A stretch of DNA of 60,598 nt from Capnocytophaga sp. oral taxon 338 str. F0234. Its GTDB lineage: Bacteria; Bacteroidota; Bacteroidia; Flavobacteriales; Flavobacteriaceae. Location of the stretch: the NCBI RefSeq assembly GCF_000192225.1, contig NZ_GL872413.1, forward strand, positions 1,531,584-1,592,181, written 5' to 3'. Below the pieces are notes generated by a model. That model saw nothing but the letters and a program-made list of their open reading frames with translations. It had not been told where the DNA came from and did no database searches. Positions within the stretch are counted from its first letter, which is position 1, and each line of letters opens with the position of its first letter. Below, in pieces: positions 26,538-35,700 of this stretch. A program made the position numbers and the translations under genes.

Positions 26538-28112
26538 TTACTTTGCAATATTCACAGCTCTTGTTTCTCGAATTACAGTTACCTTAACCTGTCCAGGATA
26601 GGTCATATCTGTTTGTATTTTTTGAGAAAGATTAAAAGAAAGCTCAGCAGCTTTTTCATCAGATACCTTTTCACTTTCTACAATTACACGGAGTTCTCGT
26701 CCGGCTTGAATAGCATAAGCTTTCTTCACTCCTTGAAAGGAGAATGCAGTATCTTCCAATTCTTTAAGCCGTTGAATATAGGAGTCCAATACTTGTCTAC
26801 GGGCTCCAGGTCTCGCTCCTGATATAGCATCGCATACCTGTACAATAGGAGAAAGTAAAGAGGTCATCTCTATTTCATCATGATGTGCTCCTATAGCATT
26901 GCATACTTCAGGCTTTTCACCATATTTTTGAGCCCATTCCATACCTAAGAGAGCGTGAGGAGTCTCTGTATCTGTTTCAGGCACCTTCCCTATATCATGA
27001 AGGAGTCCAGCACGCTTAGCTAATTTCACATTAAGCCCCAATTCTGCAGCCATGAGACCACATAAGCGAGATACTTCACGAGAGTGCTGTAATAGGTTTT
27101 GACCATAGGAGGAACGATATTTCATTCGCCCTACAGCCTTAATAAGTTCTGGATGAAGCCCATGTATACCTAAGTCTATAATTGTTCTTTTACCTATTTC
27201 TGCTATCTCATCTTCTACTTGTTTGGTTGTTTTTTCTACCACTTCTTCTATACGTGCAGGATGAATACGACCATCCGTAACCAATTTATGTAAAGAAAGA
27301 CGTGCAATTTCACGCCTTACTGAATCAAAACAAGAGAGGATAATTGCCTCTGGTGTATCATCTACAATAATTTCTACTCCGGTAGCCGCTTCTAAGGCAC
27401 GAATATTGCGACCCTCACGTCCAATAATGCGTCCTTTTACATCATCTGATTCAAGATTGAAAACTGACACACAATTATCAATAGCTTCCTCTGTACCAAT
27501 ACGCTGTATAGTATTGATGATAATTTTCTTTGCTTCTTGTCGAGCTGTAAGCTTAGCCTCCTCAATAGTAGTTTGGATGTAAGCCATAGCATCTGTTTTT
27601 GCTTCGCTTTTTAAGGAGTCAATCAACTGTGTTTTAGCTTCTTCGGCAGTGAGCCCGGAGATTACTTCTAATTGTTTTACTTGACTTTTATGTAATCTAT
27701 CTACTTCTTCTTGTTTTTTATCTACCAAAGAGATACGATATTCACATTCTTGAGTTTTCTGGGCTAACTCTTCATTGAGCTTTTTATTTTGAGCTAATTC
27801 AGTAGAAACTTGAGATTCTTTATCTTTTACACGTTTCTCTGCCTCAGAGATCTTTTTTTCTTTACTTAAGATAAGTTTTTCATGTTCTGCCTTAAGTTCT
27901 AAGAATTTTTCTTTTGCCTGATAAATTTTTTCTTTTTTAATATTTTCAGCTTCTATTTTGGCCTGCTTGAGGATATTTTGCGATTCATCTTGTGCATCTC
28001 TGACCACTTTAAAAGCATATTTTTCTTGCTTTTTCTTAAGGGAGTACCATACTAGGGCAGCTCCCACAAATATTCCAATAATGGTTCCTACTATTAATGT
28101 TGTTATATCCAT
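26538..28112 (-). CDS. rny: Ribonuclease Y
   Basis: The product is 524 residues. One N-terminal transmembrane helix ([19 protein letters not shown]) is followed by a long coiled coil (about 35-190), a KH domain ([21 protein letters not shown]) and an HD domain ([23 protein letters not shown]). It is the membrane-bound endoribonuclease that starts mRNA decay in many bacteria. The frame runs 34 codons further upstream, but that part is the 3' half of the 6S-like RNA, so the start is set at the ATG at 28112. It lies directly after the RNA's T run; it may depend on read-through from the zapA promoter. Confidence 0.94.
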   Translation of the reverse strand: MDITTLIVGTIIGIFVGAALVWYSLKKKQEKYAFKVVRDAQDESQNILKQAKIEAENIKKEKIYQAKEKFLELKAEHEKLILSKEKKISEAEKRVKDKESQVSTELAQNKKLNEELAQKTQECEYRISLVDKKQEEVDRLHKSQVKQLEVISGLTAEEAKTQLIDSLKSEAKTDAMAYIQTTIEEAKLTARQEAKKIIINTIQRIGTEEAIDNCVSVFNLESDDVKGRIIGREGRNIRALEAATGVEIIVDDTPEAIILSCFDSVRREIARLSLHKLVTDGRIHPARIEEVVEKTTKQVEDEIAEIGKRTIIDLGIHGLHPELIKAVGRMKYRSSYGQNLLQHSREVSRLCGLMAAELGLNVKLAKRAGLLHDIGKVPETDTETPHALLGMEWAQKYGEKPEVCNAIGAHHDEIEMTSLLSPIVQVCDAISGARPGARRQVLDSYIQRLKELEDTAFSFQGVKKAYAIQAGRELRVIVESEKVSDEKAAELSFNLSQKIQTDMTYPGQVKVTVIRETRAVNIAK

Positions 28113-28133
28113 AAAAAAATAATTATATAAAAA

Positions 28134-28290
28134 GCCTGCAAGAAGACCTGTGAATAAACTCCTAAAAAGCATATTTAGAGCTACCAAACCCTTCAAGTAT
28201 CTGTAAGTGAACACAGCACGCTTTGGTGGTTTGACTCACCCTTCTGAATTATTTTCTGTTGAGTTTACCAAAAAAACTATTCTTGCAGGC
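28134..28290 (-). ncRNA. ssrS: 6S RNA candidate (6S-Flavo type)
   Basis: The 185-base gap between zapA and rny folds into one long rod on the minus strand. The outer arms TTCTTGCAGGC (28280-28290 on the plus strand) and GCCTGCAAGAA (28134-28144) pair perfectly over 11 bp. Inside these, TAAACTC pairs with GAGTTTA and CAAACC with GGTTTG, leaving internal bubbles. A T-rich run follows the outer stem. 6S RNA has this rod-and-bubble shape, binds RNA polymerase as a promoter mimic, and lies next to zapA in many bacteria. No separate promoter is visible, so it may be processed from the zapA transcript. Exact ends are not certain. Confidence 0.72.
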
Positions 28291-28297
28291 AGTATTT

Positions 28298-28594
28298 TTA
28301 TCTATTGTTACTGATCTCTGATAATATTCTATATATTTTCTCTAATTTTTCTATATTATCCTTTCTTTGATTTTCATTAGTAAGTACCTCTTGGGATAGA
28401 GGTGTTGCTAAAGAAATAGCACACATAGCCAATGAATCTTGGCGATCCTTTATAGGGAAATTTTGCTCAAAATATCTGACTTGTTCATTAATTTTTTCAG
28501 CAGCTTTTCGATAAGCTTCTTCCTGTTCAGGGAAGATTTTCAAGGGATATACCCTATCGGCTATCTTCAAAGTTATTCTTAATTTCTCACTCAT
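28298..28594 (-). CDS. zapA: Cell division protein ZapA
   Basis: The product is 98 residues. The N-terminal ZapA domain (LRITLKIADRVYPLKIFPEQEEAYRKAAEKIN) precedes a C-terminal coiled coil (about 60-95). ZapA dimers and tetramers cross-link FtsZ filaments at the division ring. It follows the coiled-coil gene by 6 bases and precedes the 6S-like RNA, so the order is coiled coil-zapA-6S-rny from one promoter. Confidence 0.9.
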   Translation of the reverse strand: MSEKLRITLKIADRVYPLKIFPEQEEAYRKAAEKINEQVRYFEQNFPIKDRQDSLAMCAISLATPLSQEVLTNENQRKDNIEKLEKIYRILSEISNNR

Positions 28595-28600
28595 TCTTAT

Positions 28601-28885
28601 TTAGTTTTGTGAAAGTTGTACAATACACTGCTCTATTTCACGAATGAGCCTATTTATTTTGAGTTTGGCTTCCGCTTTTGTTTCATCACTGCCTAAAAGA
28701 GCCTGGGTCACTTTCAATGCATTATACTTTTGTTCATACAAATTCTTCTGCTGTTGTGCTTGTTGAAGCTCTTGATTAAGTTCCTCTATCTGCTTCAAAA
28801 GAACCCCATTTTTCTCTTGCAAAGAAAGTACATATTGCTGTACCTCCGGAAGTAATATTTCTATTTTTTCAATCCATTCTTCCAT
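28601..28885 (-). CDS. Small coiled-coil protein upstream of zapA
   Basis: The product is 94 residues, almost entirely helical: a Gln/Glu-rich coiled coil (about 18-60) and a second helix (ETKAEAKLKINRLIREIEQCIVQL). I do not know a family name. Such a gene next to zapA is usual in Bacteroidota, and its size and coiled coil recall ZapB-like division proteins, but that is inference. The frame reaches 28930, overlapping the -7 box at 28928, so Met at 28885 (MEEWIEKIE) is chosen. Confidence 0.75.
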   Translation of the reverse strand: MEEWIEKIEILLPEVQQYVLSLQEKNGVLLKQIEELNQELQQAQQQKNLYEQKYNALKVTQALLGSDETKAEAKLKINRLIREIEQCIVQLSQN

Positions 28886-28927
28886 CTTATTCTCTAAGTA
28901 AGAGAAACAACCCTTGCTTTTGGTGTG

Positions 28928-28935
28928 CAAAGGTA
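28928..28935 (-). promoter_or_regulatory. -7 promoter box for the coiled coil-zapA-6S-rny unit
   Basis: TACCTTTG on the minus strand. It is the only clear box upstream of this whole unit, and it sets the first gene's start at 28885. Confidence 0.68.
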
Positions 28936-29014
28936 AGACATTTTATAGTTAAAAACAACTATTTAGATAAATATTTATTTAATTTCATAATTTGCTGATT
29001 ATTATATTATTTAT

Positions 29015-29022
29015 TATCTTTG
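29015..29022 (+). promoter_or_regulatory. Promoter of the cysteine hydrolase gene
   Basis: TATCTTTG, with a TTTG element at about 28991-28994 (20 bases between), and the ATG 25 bases downstream. Confidence 0.75.
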
Positions 29023-29047
29023 TGGCAAAATTAAACAAAATATATCT

Positions 29048-29587
29048 ATGTTATCTGTTAATGATACTCAATTAGTTATCCTTGACATTCAAGGAAAGCT
29101 ATCTCAGATTGTATACAAATCTGAGGAAATACTCAGACAAAGTCATTTGCTTATTCAAGGATGCAAATTACTAAATATCCCCATCATCTGGGTGGAACAA
29201 ACCCCTGAAAAGTTAGGAGATACTAATTCCATCATCGCAACATCCCTCTCAGAGTTATCTCCTATCAAAAAGTATACTTTTTCTGCCTATAGGAATAAGG
29301 ATTTTGCTGAAAGAGTAAAAGCTAACCTTCGTCCACAAATACTCCTTATAGGAATCGAAACACACATTTGCATTTATCAAACAGCTTACGATTTGGTTAA
29401 TGCAGGATATGAAGTTTTTGTAGTGGCTGATGCTGTTTCTTCTCGTACAGTTGAAAATAGAAATATAGGTTTGCAGATGATCATTCAAACTCAAGGAAAA
29501 ATTATCAGTGTTGAAGGAGCTCTATTCTCTTTGCTAAAGGATTCACAACATGAAAAATTTAGAGATATAGCAAAGCTAATCAAATAA
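29048..29587 (+). CDS. Cysteine hydrolase, isochorismatase-like (YcaC type)
   Basis: The product is 179 residues. The catalytic triad of the isochorismatase-like fold is visible: Asp13 in VILDIQGKL, a Lys at 74 or 75 in SPIKKYTFSA, and Cys108 in GIETHICIYQTAYDL. The short length and the ETHICIYQTA block resemble YcaC-like hydrolases of unknown substrate rather than nicotinamidase, which has a metal-binding Asp-His-His set not seen here. It is cytosolic and monocistronic, with its own promoter and terminator. Confidence 0.85.
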   Translation: MLSVNDTQLVILDIQGKLSQIVYKSEEILRQSHLLIQGCKLLNIPIIWVEQTPEKLGDTNSIIATSLSELSPIKKYTFSAYRNKDFAERVKANLRPQILLIGIETHICIYQTAYDLVNAGYEVFVVADAVSSRTVENRNIGLQMIIQTQGKIISVEGALFSLLKDSQHEKFRDIAKLIK

Positions 29588-29621
29588 AAAAAGGTTTGCC
29601 CTTTTGGACAACCTTTTTTTT
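29586..29621. terminator. Terminator between cysteine hydrolase and dnaB
   Basis: Arms AAAAAAGGTT and AACCTTTTTT form a strong hairpin, with runs of A on one side and T on the other, so it can act on both strands. Confidence 0.85.
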
Positions 29622-29625
29622 CTCT

Positions 29626-31191
29626 CTAGAAATTAATATCAGGATTGATTGATTTACTCTCAAAGGCATTATCGATATTTCCTTTTGGTATTGATGTAGG
29701 AGATGGTATTACTTCATCTTTTTGATCATTATATCTAGAATTATAAGATTGAATTTGTTGTCTCTCTTCTTGTTGCAAGGAAAAATTATTACTCAAGTTG
29801 CTGAATACTCCATTAACAAATTGTAAACGAATATTATCCAATCCTCCATTACGATGTTTTGCTACTATGAGTTCAGCTTGATTAGCAGTAGGGGTTTGTT
29901 CTGTATCATCCCAAGTATTAAGTTTGTAATACTCAGGTCGGTAAAGGAAAGTAACAATATCAGCATCTTGTTCTATAGCACCTGATTCACGAAGGTCAGA
30001 GAGTTGAGGGCGCCTATGTCCTGGTCTATTTTCTACATTACGTGAGAGTTGTGAGAGAGCTATTACAGGAATATCTAATTCTTTAGCTAAAGCCTTAAGA
30101 TTACGAGAGATAGCAGATATTTCTTGTTCTCGGTTTCCTCCTATTTTTCCACTGGTATTGGCAGTCATTAGTTGAAGGTAATCTATAAAAATAATCTTTA
30201 CCCCATACTTAGAAACCATACGACGAGCTTTCGCACGAAGGTCAAAGATGGAAAGTGAAGGAGTATCATCTATATAGAGAGGAGCATCGAGCAAACTTTG
30301 TATTTTTTTATTTAGTTGTTCAAAATCATCATCACTTAATTTCCCTGTACGAAGTTTATCGGAACTTATTCCTGTTTCTGAAGCAATAAGCCTTGTAATA
30401 AGCTGTATTGAGGACATTTCTAAGGAAAAAAAAGCTACTGGAATTTTACTATTTACTGCTATATTCCTTGCCATGCTTAGTGTAAAGGCTGTTTTCCCCA
30501 TTGCAGGACGTGCCGCCACAATAATAAGGTCTGTTGGTTGCCATCCTGCAGTAAGTTCATCTATTTTGGTAAATCCTGAAGGAATTCCACTAAACTCTTC
30601 TTTTTTATTATGTAACTCCTCTATCTTTTTACGTGCTTTTATAACTAGTTCTCTTGCAGATTCAGAGGTACGAGTAATATTCCCTTGAGTAATTGAAAAA
30701 AGCTTTCCTTCTGCGCTATCTAAAAGGTCAAATACATCGGTTTCATCATCGTATGCTTCCTCAATAATTTCATTAGACATCTTAATAAGCCTACGCTGAA
30801 TATACTTTTGGATAAGAATACGTGCATGGAACTCTATATTAGCAGAAGAAGACACCTTTTCTGTCAAATATACCAAATAGGCTCCTCCGCCTACTTCTTT
30901 TAAATTACCGTCCTTAAGTAATTGTTCACGTACCGTCATCATATCCACGGGTTGGGAATCCTTAAAGAGCTTATAGATAGCTGCATAGATTTTCTGATGA
31001 GCAGGAGAATAAAAAGCCTCATCAGAAAGGATATCTATTACCTCATCCACACCACGCTTATCTATAAGCATACCTCCAAGTATTACTTCTTCTAACTCCA
31101 AATTCTGGGGAGGTATCTTCCCTTTTTCAAGTGTAGGAATTGTACGAGGAGCAATAACTGTCTCTATAGATTGTGGAGAAATATTTTCCAT
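29626..31191 (-). CDS. dnaB: Replicative DNA helicase DnaB
   Basis: The product is 521 residues. The N-terminal DnaB domain (PPQNLELEEVILGGMLIDKRGVDEV) interacts with primase. The RecA-like motor has Walker A VAARPAMGKTAFTLSMARN, Walker B IIFIDYLQLM and the QLSRNVENRPGHRRPQLSDLRESGAIEQDAD segment. It unwinds DNA at replication forks as a hexamer. The frame continues 30 codons upstream past the -7 box at 31245, so the start is Met at 31191 (MENISPQSI). A Gln/Asn-rich tail follows the motor. Confidence 0.96.
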   Translation of the reverse strand: MENISPQSIETVIAPRTIPTLEKGKIPPQNLELEEVILGGMLIDKRGVDEVIDILSDEAFYSPAHQKIYAAIYKLFKDSQPVDMMTVREQLLKDGNLKEVGGGAYLVYLTEKVSSSANIEFHARILIQKYIQRRLIKMSNEIIEEAYDDETDVFDLLDSAEGKLFSITQGNITRTSESARELVIKARKKIEELHNKKEEFSGIPSGFTKIDELTAGWQPTDLIIVAARPAMGKTAFTLSMARNIAVNSKIPVAFFSLEMSSIQLITRLIASETGISSDKLRTGKLSDDDFEQLNKKIQSLLDAPLYIDDTPSLSIFDLRAKARRMVSKYGVKIIFIDYLQLMTANTSGKIGGNREQEISAISRNLKALAKELDIPVIALSQLSRNVENRPGHRRPQLSDLRESGAIEQDADIVTFLYRPEYYKLNTWDDTEQTPTANQAELIVAKHRNGGLDNIRLQFVNGVFSNLSNNFSLQQEERQQIQSYNSRYNDQKDEVIPSPTSIPKGNIDNAFESKSINPDINF

Positions 31192-31244
31192 GTATTTAAC
31201 AATTAAGCATTTAGATATAAGATGGACTTCTTTGAAATCCTTGG

Positions 31245-31252
31245 CAAAAATA
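31245..31252 (-). promoter_or_regulatory. -7 promoter box for dnaB
   Basis: TATTTTTG on the minus strand, 53 bases before the dnaB start. It excludes the upstream Met at 31281. Confidence 0.6.
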
Positions 31253-31469
31253 CATTCATTTTTTAGATAAGGGAAATGCAAACTCTTATATTTCTATTTT
31301 TATATTTTTTAATATATAAGATAAAGAACTGATTTTACGATTTTTCATTTGGATAATAAAAGTCACAGAAGCTATGATTTTTATTTTTCAACAAAAGAAA
31401 GTGCATTGTGTAAAAGTTTTTTTGAGAGATGTTTTTTCAATATTTTAATGCTATTTCAAAAATTTAATG

Positions 31470-31477
31470 TATTTTTG
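31470..31477 (+). promoter_or_regulatory. -7 promoter box for the acyl-CoA ligase operon
   Basis: TATTTTTG. The leader to the ATG at 31510 would be about 25 bases, but only about 8 to the ATG at 31492. Confidence 0.65.
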
Positions 31478-31509
31478 CAGTAGAAATAAAAATGCTAAAA
31501 TTACACTTA

Positions 31510-33294
31510 ATGAAAGAGGTAACTCGCCTGTTTGATATTCCTTATTATCAATTAGAAAAATATCCTATAGAAAATGCTTTAGTCACTAAATATAATGATA
31601 AATGGTCTGCCATTTCCTCTAAGGATTATGTAGAGAAAATAAACCAAGTAAGCCGAGCATTGCTATATTTAGGAGTAAAACCGAAGGATAAAATAGCCGT
31701 TGTTTCCTCCAATAATCGTACCGAATGGCACATATTGGATATTGCTATTATGCAAATTGGAGCACATAATATCCCTATCTATCCCACTATTCCAAAAGAA
31801 GATTATATTTACATCTTCAACCATGCTGAAGTGAAGTATTGCTTTGTGTCAGACAAAGATTTGCTAGAGAAAATAAGAAATATAGTACCGGAAGTTCCCT
31901 CATTAAAAGAAATATTTACTTTTGATAATATAGAAAATGTACGCGGATGGAGTAAAATCCTTTCTATAGGCGAAAATACTGAGAATCAGAATGAAGTAGA
32001 AGCTATTAAGGCACAAATACAGCCCACTGATATGGCAACTATTATTTACACTTCGGGTACTACAGGAAAGCCCAAAGGAGTAATGCTCTCTCATGATAAT
32101 ATTATTAGTAATATTAAAAACTGTCATGCTCGGGTTCCTGTAAAAGCAGGAGATGTTTGTCTTAGCTTTCTACCTGTATGTCATATATTCGAACGAATGC
32201 TTACTTACTTATACCAGTATAATGGCATTCGCCTATATTTTGCTGAATCCTTTGATAAAGTAGCCTTAAATATTAGTGAAGTAAAGCCTCACCTTATTAC
32301 AGTAGTACCACGTGTAGTGGAGAAAGTATATGACAATATTTATAACAAAGGAGTCGCTCTCTCTGGTATAGCCAAATCCTTATTCTTTTGGGCTCTAAAA
32401 TTAGGGTATCAATATAAACCTTATGGAAAGAATGGTTGGTGGTATGGTCTCAAACTAAAGATAGCCAGAAAACTTATATTTTCCAAATGGAAAAAAGCCT
32501 TAGGAGGTAACTTGCAAATGATATGTGGAAGTGCTGCTCTACAACCCCGCTTAGTACGGGTATTTTCTGCAGCAGGAATTCCTATTTGGGAAGGTTACGG
32601 ACTTACAGAGACTTCTCCTGTTATCTCTGTAAATTGTAAGAAAGGAAATCTCTGGAAAATAGGTACTATAGGAAAACCTATAGATAATATTGAAGTCAAA
32701 ATAGCTGAAGATGGAGAAATCCTTTGTAAAGGGAGCAATGTAATGTTAGGTTACTTCAAGAATGAAGAACAAACCCATAATACTATTGATAAGGAAGGCT
32801 TCTTCCACACGGGAGATATTGGTTTTCTTGATGAGGATGGTTATCTTACCATTACAGATCGTAAAAAAGAGATGTTCAAAACCTCTGGTGGTAAATATAT
32901 AGCACCACAATACATTGAGAATAAGCTCAAACAATCTCGTTTCATAGAACAAGCGATGGTAGTAGGTGAAGGAGAGAAGATGCCTGGAGCATTCCTCCAA
33001 CCCGATTTTTCTTTTATAAGAGAGTGGCTCAAGCGACATGGGAATACGCAGAATTTTAGTAATGCAGAACTTGTAAAAGATAAGCGAGTACGAGAACGAA
33101 TTGCTCAGGAAATAGAACACATTAATAAAAAATTAGGTAAATGGGAACAAGTAAAAGTATTTGACCTTACTCCTGATGAATGGAGTATAGATGCTGGACA
33201 CCTCACCCCTACCCTCAAACTCAAAAGACGTATTATCCTTGAAAAGTACAAGGATATCTATAATACCTTTTATAATAAAGAATCTCAATCATAG
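31510..33294 (+). CDS. Long-chain fatty acid-CoA ligase (AMP-forming)
   Basis: The product is 594 residues of the ANL superfamily, FadD15-like in length. It has the ATP-binding YTSGTTGKPKGVMLSH, the GYGLTETSPV acyl-adenylate motif, GFFHTGDIGFLDEDGYLTITDRKKE and a C-terminal Lys in LTPTLKLKRR. It activates fatty acids to acyl-CoA, for lipid synthesis or degradation. An ATG at 31492 adds six residues; 31510 (MKEVTRLFDIPYYQLEKY) is chosen because homologues begin there and the promoter leaves a normal leader. Two genes follow within 12 and 6 bases. Confidence 0.93.
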   Translation: MKEVTRLFDIPYYQLEKYPIENALVTKYNDKWSAISSKDYVEKINQVSRALLYLGVKPKDKIAVVSSNNRTEWHILDIAIMQIGAHNIPIYPTIPKEDYIYIFNHAEVKYCFVSDKDLLEKIRNIVPEVPSLKEIFTFDNIENVRGWSKILSIGENTENQNEVEAIKAQIQPTDMATIIYTSGTTGKPKGVMLSHDNIISNIKNCHARVPVKAGDVCLSFLPVCHIFERMLTYLYQYNGIRLYFAESFDKVALNISEVKPHLITVVPRVVEKVYDNIYNKGVALSGIAKSLFFWALKLGYQYKPYGKNGWWYGLKLKIARKLIFSKWKKALGGNLQMICGSAALQPRLVRVFSAAGIPIWEGYGLTETSPVISVNCKKGNLWKIGTIGKPIDNIEVKIAEDGEILCKGSNVMLGYFKNEEQTHNTIDKEGFFHTGDIGFLDEDGYLTITDRKKEMFKTSGGKYIAPQYIENKLKQSRFIEQAMVVGEGEKMPGAFLQPDFSFIREWLKRHGNTQNFSNAELVKDKRVRERIAQEIEHINKKLGKWEQVKVFDLTPDEWSIDAGHLTPTLKLKRRIILEKYKDIYNTFYNKESQS

Positions 33295-33306
33295 AAAAGA
33301 GTAATT

Positions 33307-33822
33307 ATGATATATCGTTTTAGAATTATTTTAGATGTGGATACGGATGTATTCCGTGATATTGAAGTGGAAAGTCAAATTAATTTAGAAGATTTTCACA
33401 AATGTATTTCAAAATCCTTTGGCTTCAATGGAGAAGAAATGGCTTCTTTCTACAAAAGTGATGAGGATTGGAACCAAGGAGAAGAGTTTAGCCTTTTTGA
33501 CACCGAAGGAGATACTCCTGTAATGGCAGATACTATTTTGGAATCCATAATGGACGAAGATAATCGTCACTTACTCTATGTATATGATTTCTACAATATG
33601 TGGACTTTTTTTGTAGACTTGAAAGAAATAGGTCAGAAGCAAAAAGGTGTTACTTATCCTAATATCTTGGTTAAGCATGGTTCTGTCCCTGAAGATGCAC
33701 CAGAGAGGAACTTTGTAGCAGAGGACTTTAATGAATTTGATTCTGAATTCAATGACTTTGAATTTGATCAAGATGAGTTTGATGAATATCATGGATACAA
33801 TGATGATGATTATTATTCTTAG
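33307..33822 (+). CDS. pRiA4b ORF-3-like family protein
   Basis: The product is 171 residues. It begins with YRFRIILDVDTDVFRDIEV and contains DFYNMWTFFVDLKEIG, the layout of the plasmid pRiA4b ORF-3-like family (PF07929), whose members include IS-associated and free-standing proteins of unknown function. The last 50 residues are strongly acidic (Asp/Glu-rich, DFNEFDSEFNDFEF). It is the middle gene of a three-gene operon; no transposase is nearby, so it is here a resident gene rather than an IS passenger. Confidence 0.82.
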   Translation: MIYRFRIILDVDTDVFRDIEVESQINLEDFHKCISKSFGFNGEEMASFYKSDEDWNQGEEFSLFDTEGDTPVMADTILESIMDEDNRHLLYVYDFYNMWTFFVDLKEIGQKQKGVTYPNILVKHGSVPEDAPERNFVAEDFNEFDSEFNDFEFDQDEFDEYHGYNDDDYYS

Positions 33823-33828
33823 AAACAG

Positions 33829-34458
33829 ATGACAACAAATATTCTTTTTTTTGCTATACTTATCACCACTATAGGAGTAAGCTATTATGGCTTTAATAAT
33901 TCCAATTTTTTTAACCGCTATATGTTCAATGTAGGAGCTGTCCAAAGGGGAGATTATCTACGTCTTATTTCCTCTGGATTCTTACATGCCAATTGGGAGC
34001 ATCTCATTTTCAATATGATTTCTTTGTACTTCTTTCATGGAATTATCATTCATGGAATGGGGAGTTTCATATTTTTACTTATATATTTGGGTTCCATTGT
34101 TTTTGGGAATCTTTTTAGCCTATATATATACCGACATCAATCCTACTACTCAGCTATAGGAGCATCAGGAGGTGTTTCAGGTATTATCTTTGCTGCTATT
34201 GCTCTTTTCCCATATCTCCAAGTAAACTTTATTCCAGGTTGGTTCTTTGGGACACTCTATTTTAGCTATTCTGTATATATGATGCTTAATCCTCGTCAAG
34301 GAGATAACTTAGGGCATGCAGCTCACTTAGGAGGCGCTATTTTTGGGCTTGTTGCCATTGCATTCTTTGAACCTATGGTAATTATCCAGAATGCTCTTTA
34401 CTTAGGTATCATGGCACTTCCTTTAGGGTATATGGGATATAAATTATTAAAAAAATAA
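33829..34458 (+). CDS. Rhomboid-family intramembrane serine protease
   Basis: The product is 209 residues with about six transmembrane helices. The L1 loop reads LHANWEHLIFNM. The catalytic Ser113 is in IGASGGVSG and the His in GHAAHLGG (H166), matching the rhomboid dyad. It cleaves membrane proteins within the bilayer; substrates are unknown. It starts 6 bases after the pRiA4b-like gene, third in the acyl-CoA ligase operon. No separate promoter is seen. Confidence 0.93.
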   Translation: MTTNILFFAILITTIGVSYYGFNNSNFFNRYMFNVGAVQRGDYLRLISSGFLHANWEHLIFNMISLYFFHGIIIHGMGSFIFLLIYLGSIVFGNLFSLYIYRHQSYYSAIGASGGVSGIIFAAIALFPYLQVNFIPGWFFGTLYFSYSVYMMLNPRQGDNLGHAAHLGGAIFGLVAIAFFEPMVIIQNALYLGIMALPLGYMGYKLLKK

Positions 34459-34469
34459 AAAGTTTTTTG

Positions 34470-34477
34470 TACATTTG
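34470..34477 (+). promoter_or_regulatory. -7 promoter box for the NdpA-type gene
   Basis: TACATTTG in the context GTACATTTGCAC, 29 bases before the ATG at 34506. Confidence 0.7.
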
Positions 34478-34505
34478 CACCCATTAAAAAATCAAAACGA
34501 GACAA

Positions 34506-35630
34506 ATGCTTGACCTTTTTAATACTCAAATAGAATCTCTTTCTATTCATCAAGTGGGAAATATGCAAAAAGGAGAAAACCTCTTCCTCTCCCAACAGCC
34601 TTATGCTCTTGATGACCAGATGATAAGTGTACTTAAGGAATATTTTCTAAAACCTTTTAGAGAGAAAGAAGAAAATTATATGCACTTTGTGAATGAAACT
34701 TCCTTAGAATTCAATGAGATGTTTGCCTTAGCTACCGAAATTTTCGCTAATCCATCCTCTATTCATACCCATTCACTACGTATTGCTCAGTTGCTGTATG
34801 AGCAATCCAATCATCCTCATATCAAGTCAGGGGAGTTGTATGTAGCCTATCTTTCTCATATTACTCTTGACAATGCCAAAGTAGAGGCTATTGGAATTTT
34901 TAAGTCTGAAATGAAACAAAACTTTCTCCAATTTGAGCAAGAACAGAACCAGTTAGATATTCTATTAGAAGAAGGAGTGAATGTCAATAAGTTGGATAAA
35001 GGTTGTCTTATTTTCAATGTAAATAAAGAAGAGGGATATAAAATTCTATCTGTAGATAGTAATCGCTATGATACCAAATATTGGACAGAGCAATTCTTAG
35101 GTATTGATGCCCTTGCCGATGATGCTTTTTTTACCAAAAAATACCTAAAAATGTGTCAGGATTTCGCTAAAGAAGTTGTACTTCCCACGGAAGGTAAGCA
35201 GGAAGAAATCCTATTTATGAACCGTGCTGTGAACCACTTTGCTAAAAACGATGAGTTTGAGGAAACTCATTTCCTTAATGAGGTATTAGGAGACAAAGTA
35301 TTCAAAAAAGAATACGCTCCTCATGAGGATGATGAAGATCAGAGCCTTACGGAAGGGTATATGGATCTTATCCCTGAATTTCGTAACTTTAAAGAAACCA
35401 AAGGAAAGAAATACTACATTGAGGATGTTTCCTCTTTCCCTATTGTTAATAAAGCAGTATCGGATATGCGTAAGAAAATTAAAAATGTCATTGATCTGGA
35501 TACCAATATACAAATCCGTATGGATTTTGTCAATCCCGAATCTGCTGAAAAGTTTGTAGAAAAAGGCTGGGATGAAGAACGAGGTATGTTCTACTATCTC
35601 ATTTATTTTAATGAAGAAAAGAAAAGCTAA
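34506..35630 (+). CDS. Nucleoid-associated protein, NdpA/YejK family
   Basis: The product is 374 residues and soluble. Family landmarks are IESLSIHQVGNMQKGENLFLS at the start, LAYL-type SGELYVAYLSHITLDNAKVEAIGIFKSE, DKGCLIFNV near the middle, and FKKEYAPHEDDEDQ. Members bind the nucleoid; the Bacteroidota form is common but its function is not defined. It has its own promoter and ends at a long hairpin shared with the FabH-type gene. Confidence 0.82.
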   Translation: MLDLFNTQIESLSIHQVGNMQKGENLFLSQQPYALDDQMISVLKEYFLKPFREKEENYMHFVNETSLEFNEMFALATEIFANPSSIHTHSLRIAQLLYEQSNHPHIKSGELYVAYLSHITLDNAKVEAIGIFKSEMKQNFLQFEQEQNQLDILLEEGVNVNKLDKGCLIFNVNKEEGYKILSVDSNRYDTKYWTEQFLGIDALADDAFFTKKYLKMCQDFAKEVVLPTEGKQEEILFMNRAVNHFAKNDEFEETHFLNEVLGDKVFKKEYAPHEDDEDQSLTEGYMDLIPEFRNFKETKGKKYYIEDVSSFPIVNKAVSDMRKKIKNVIDLDTNIQIRMDFVNPESAEKFVEKGWDEERGMFYYLIYFNEEKKS

Positions 35631-35644
35631 ATTATAAGGTATAG

Positions 35645-35700
35645 GTAAAAGGTAAAAAGTAATAGGAGTAGAAAACTTTTTACCTTTTACTTTTTCTTTT
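35645..35700. terminator. Long bidirectional terminator
   Basis: Arms GTAAAAGGTAAAAAGT (35645-35660) and ACTTTTTACCTTTTAC (35675-35690) form a perfect 16 bp stem, followed by TTTTTCTTTT. It lies between convergent genes and touches the last codon of the FabH-type gene. Confidence 0.85.

Noticed and set aside
28113-28214. N-terminal extension of RNase Y with hydrophobic residues
   Set aside because: The extra 34 codons are the 3' half of the 6S-like RNA rod, and RNase Y normally begins at the transmembrane helix after 28112.
33571-33945. Minus-strand frame opposite the pRiA4b-like and rhomboid genes
   Set aside because: Ile-rich antisense translation of an acidic tail; no promoter or homology.
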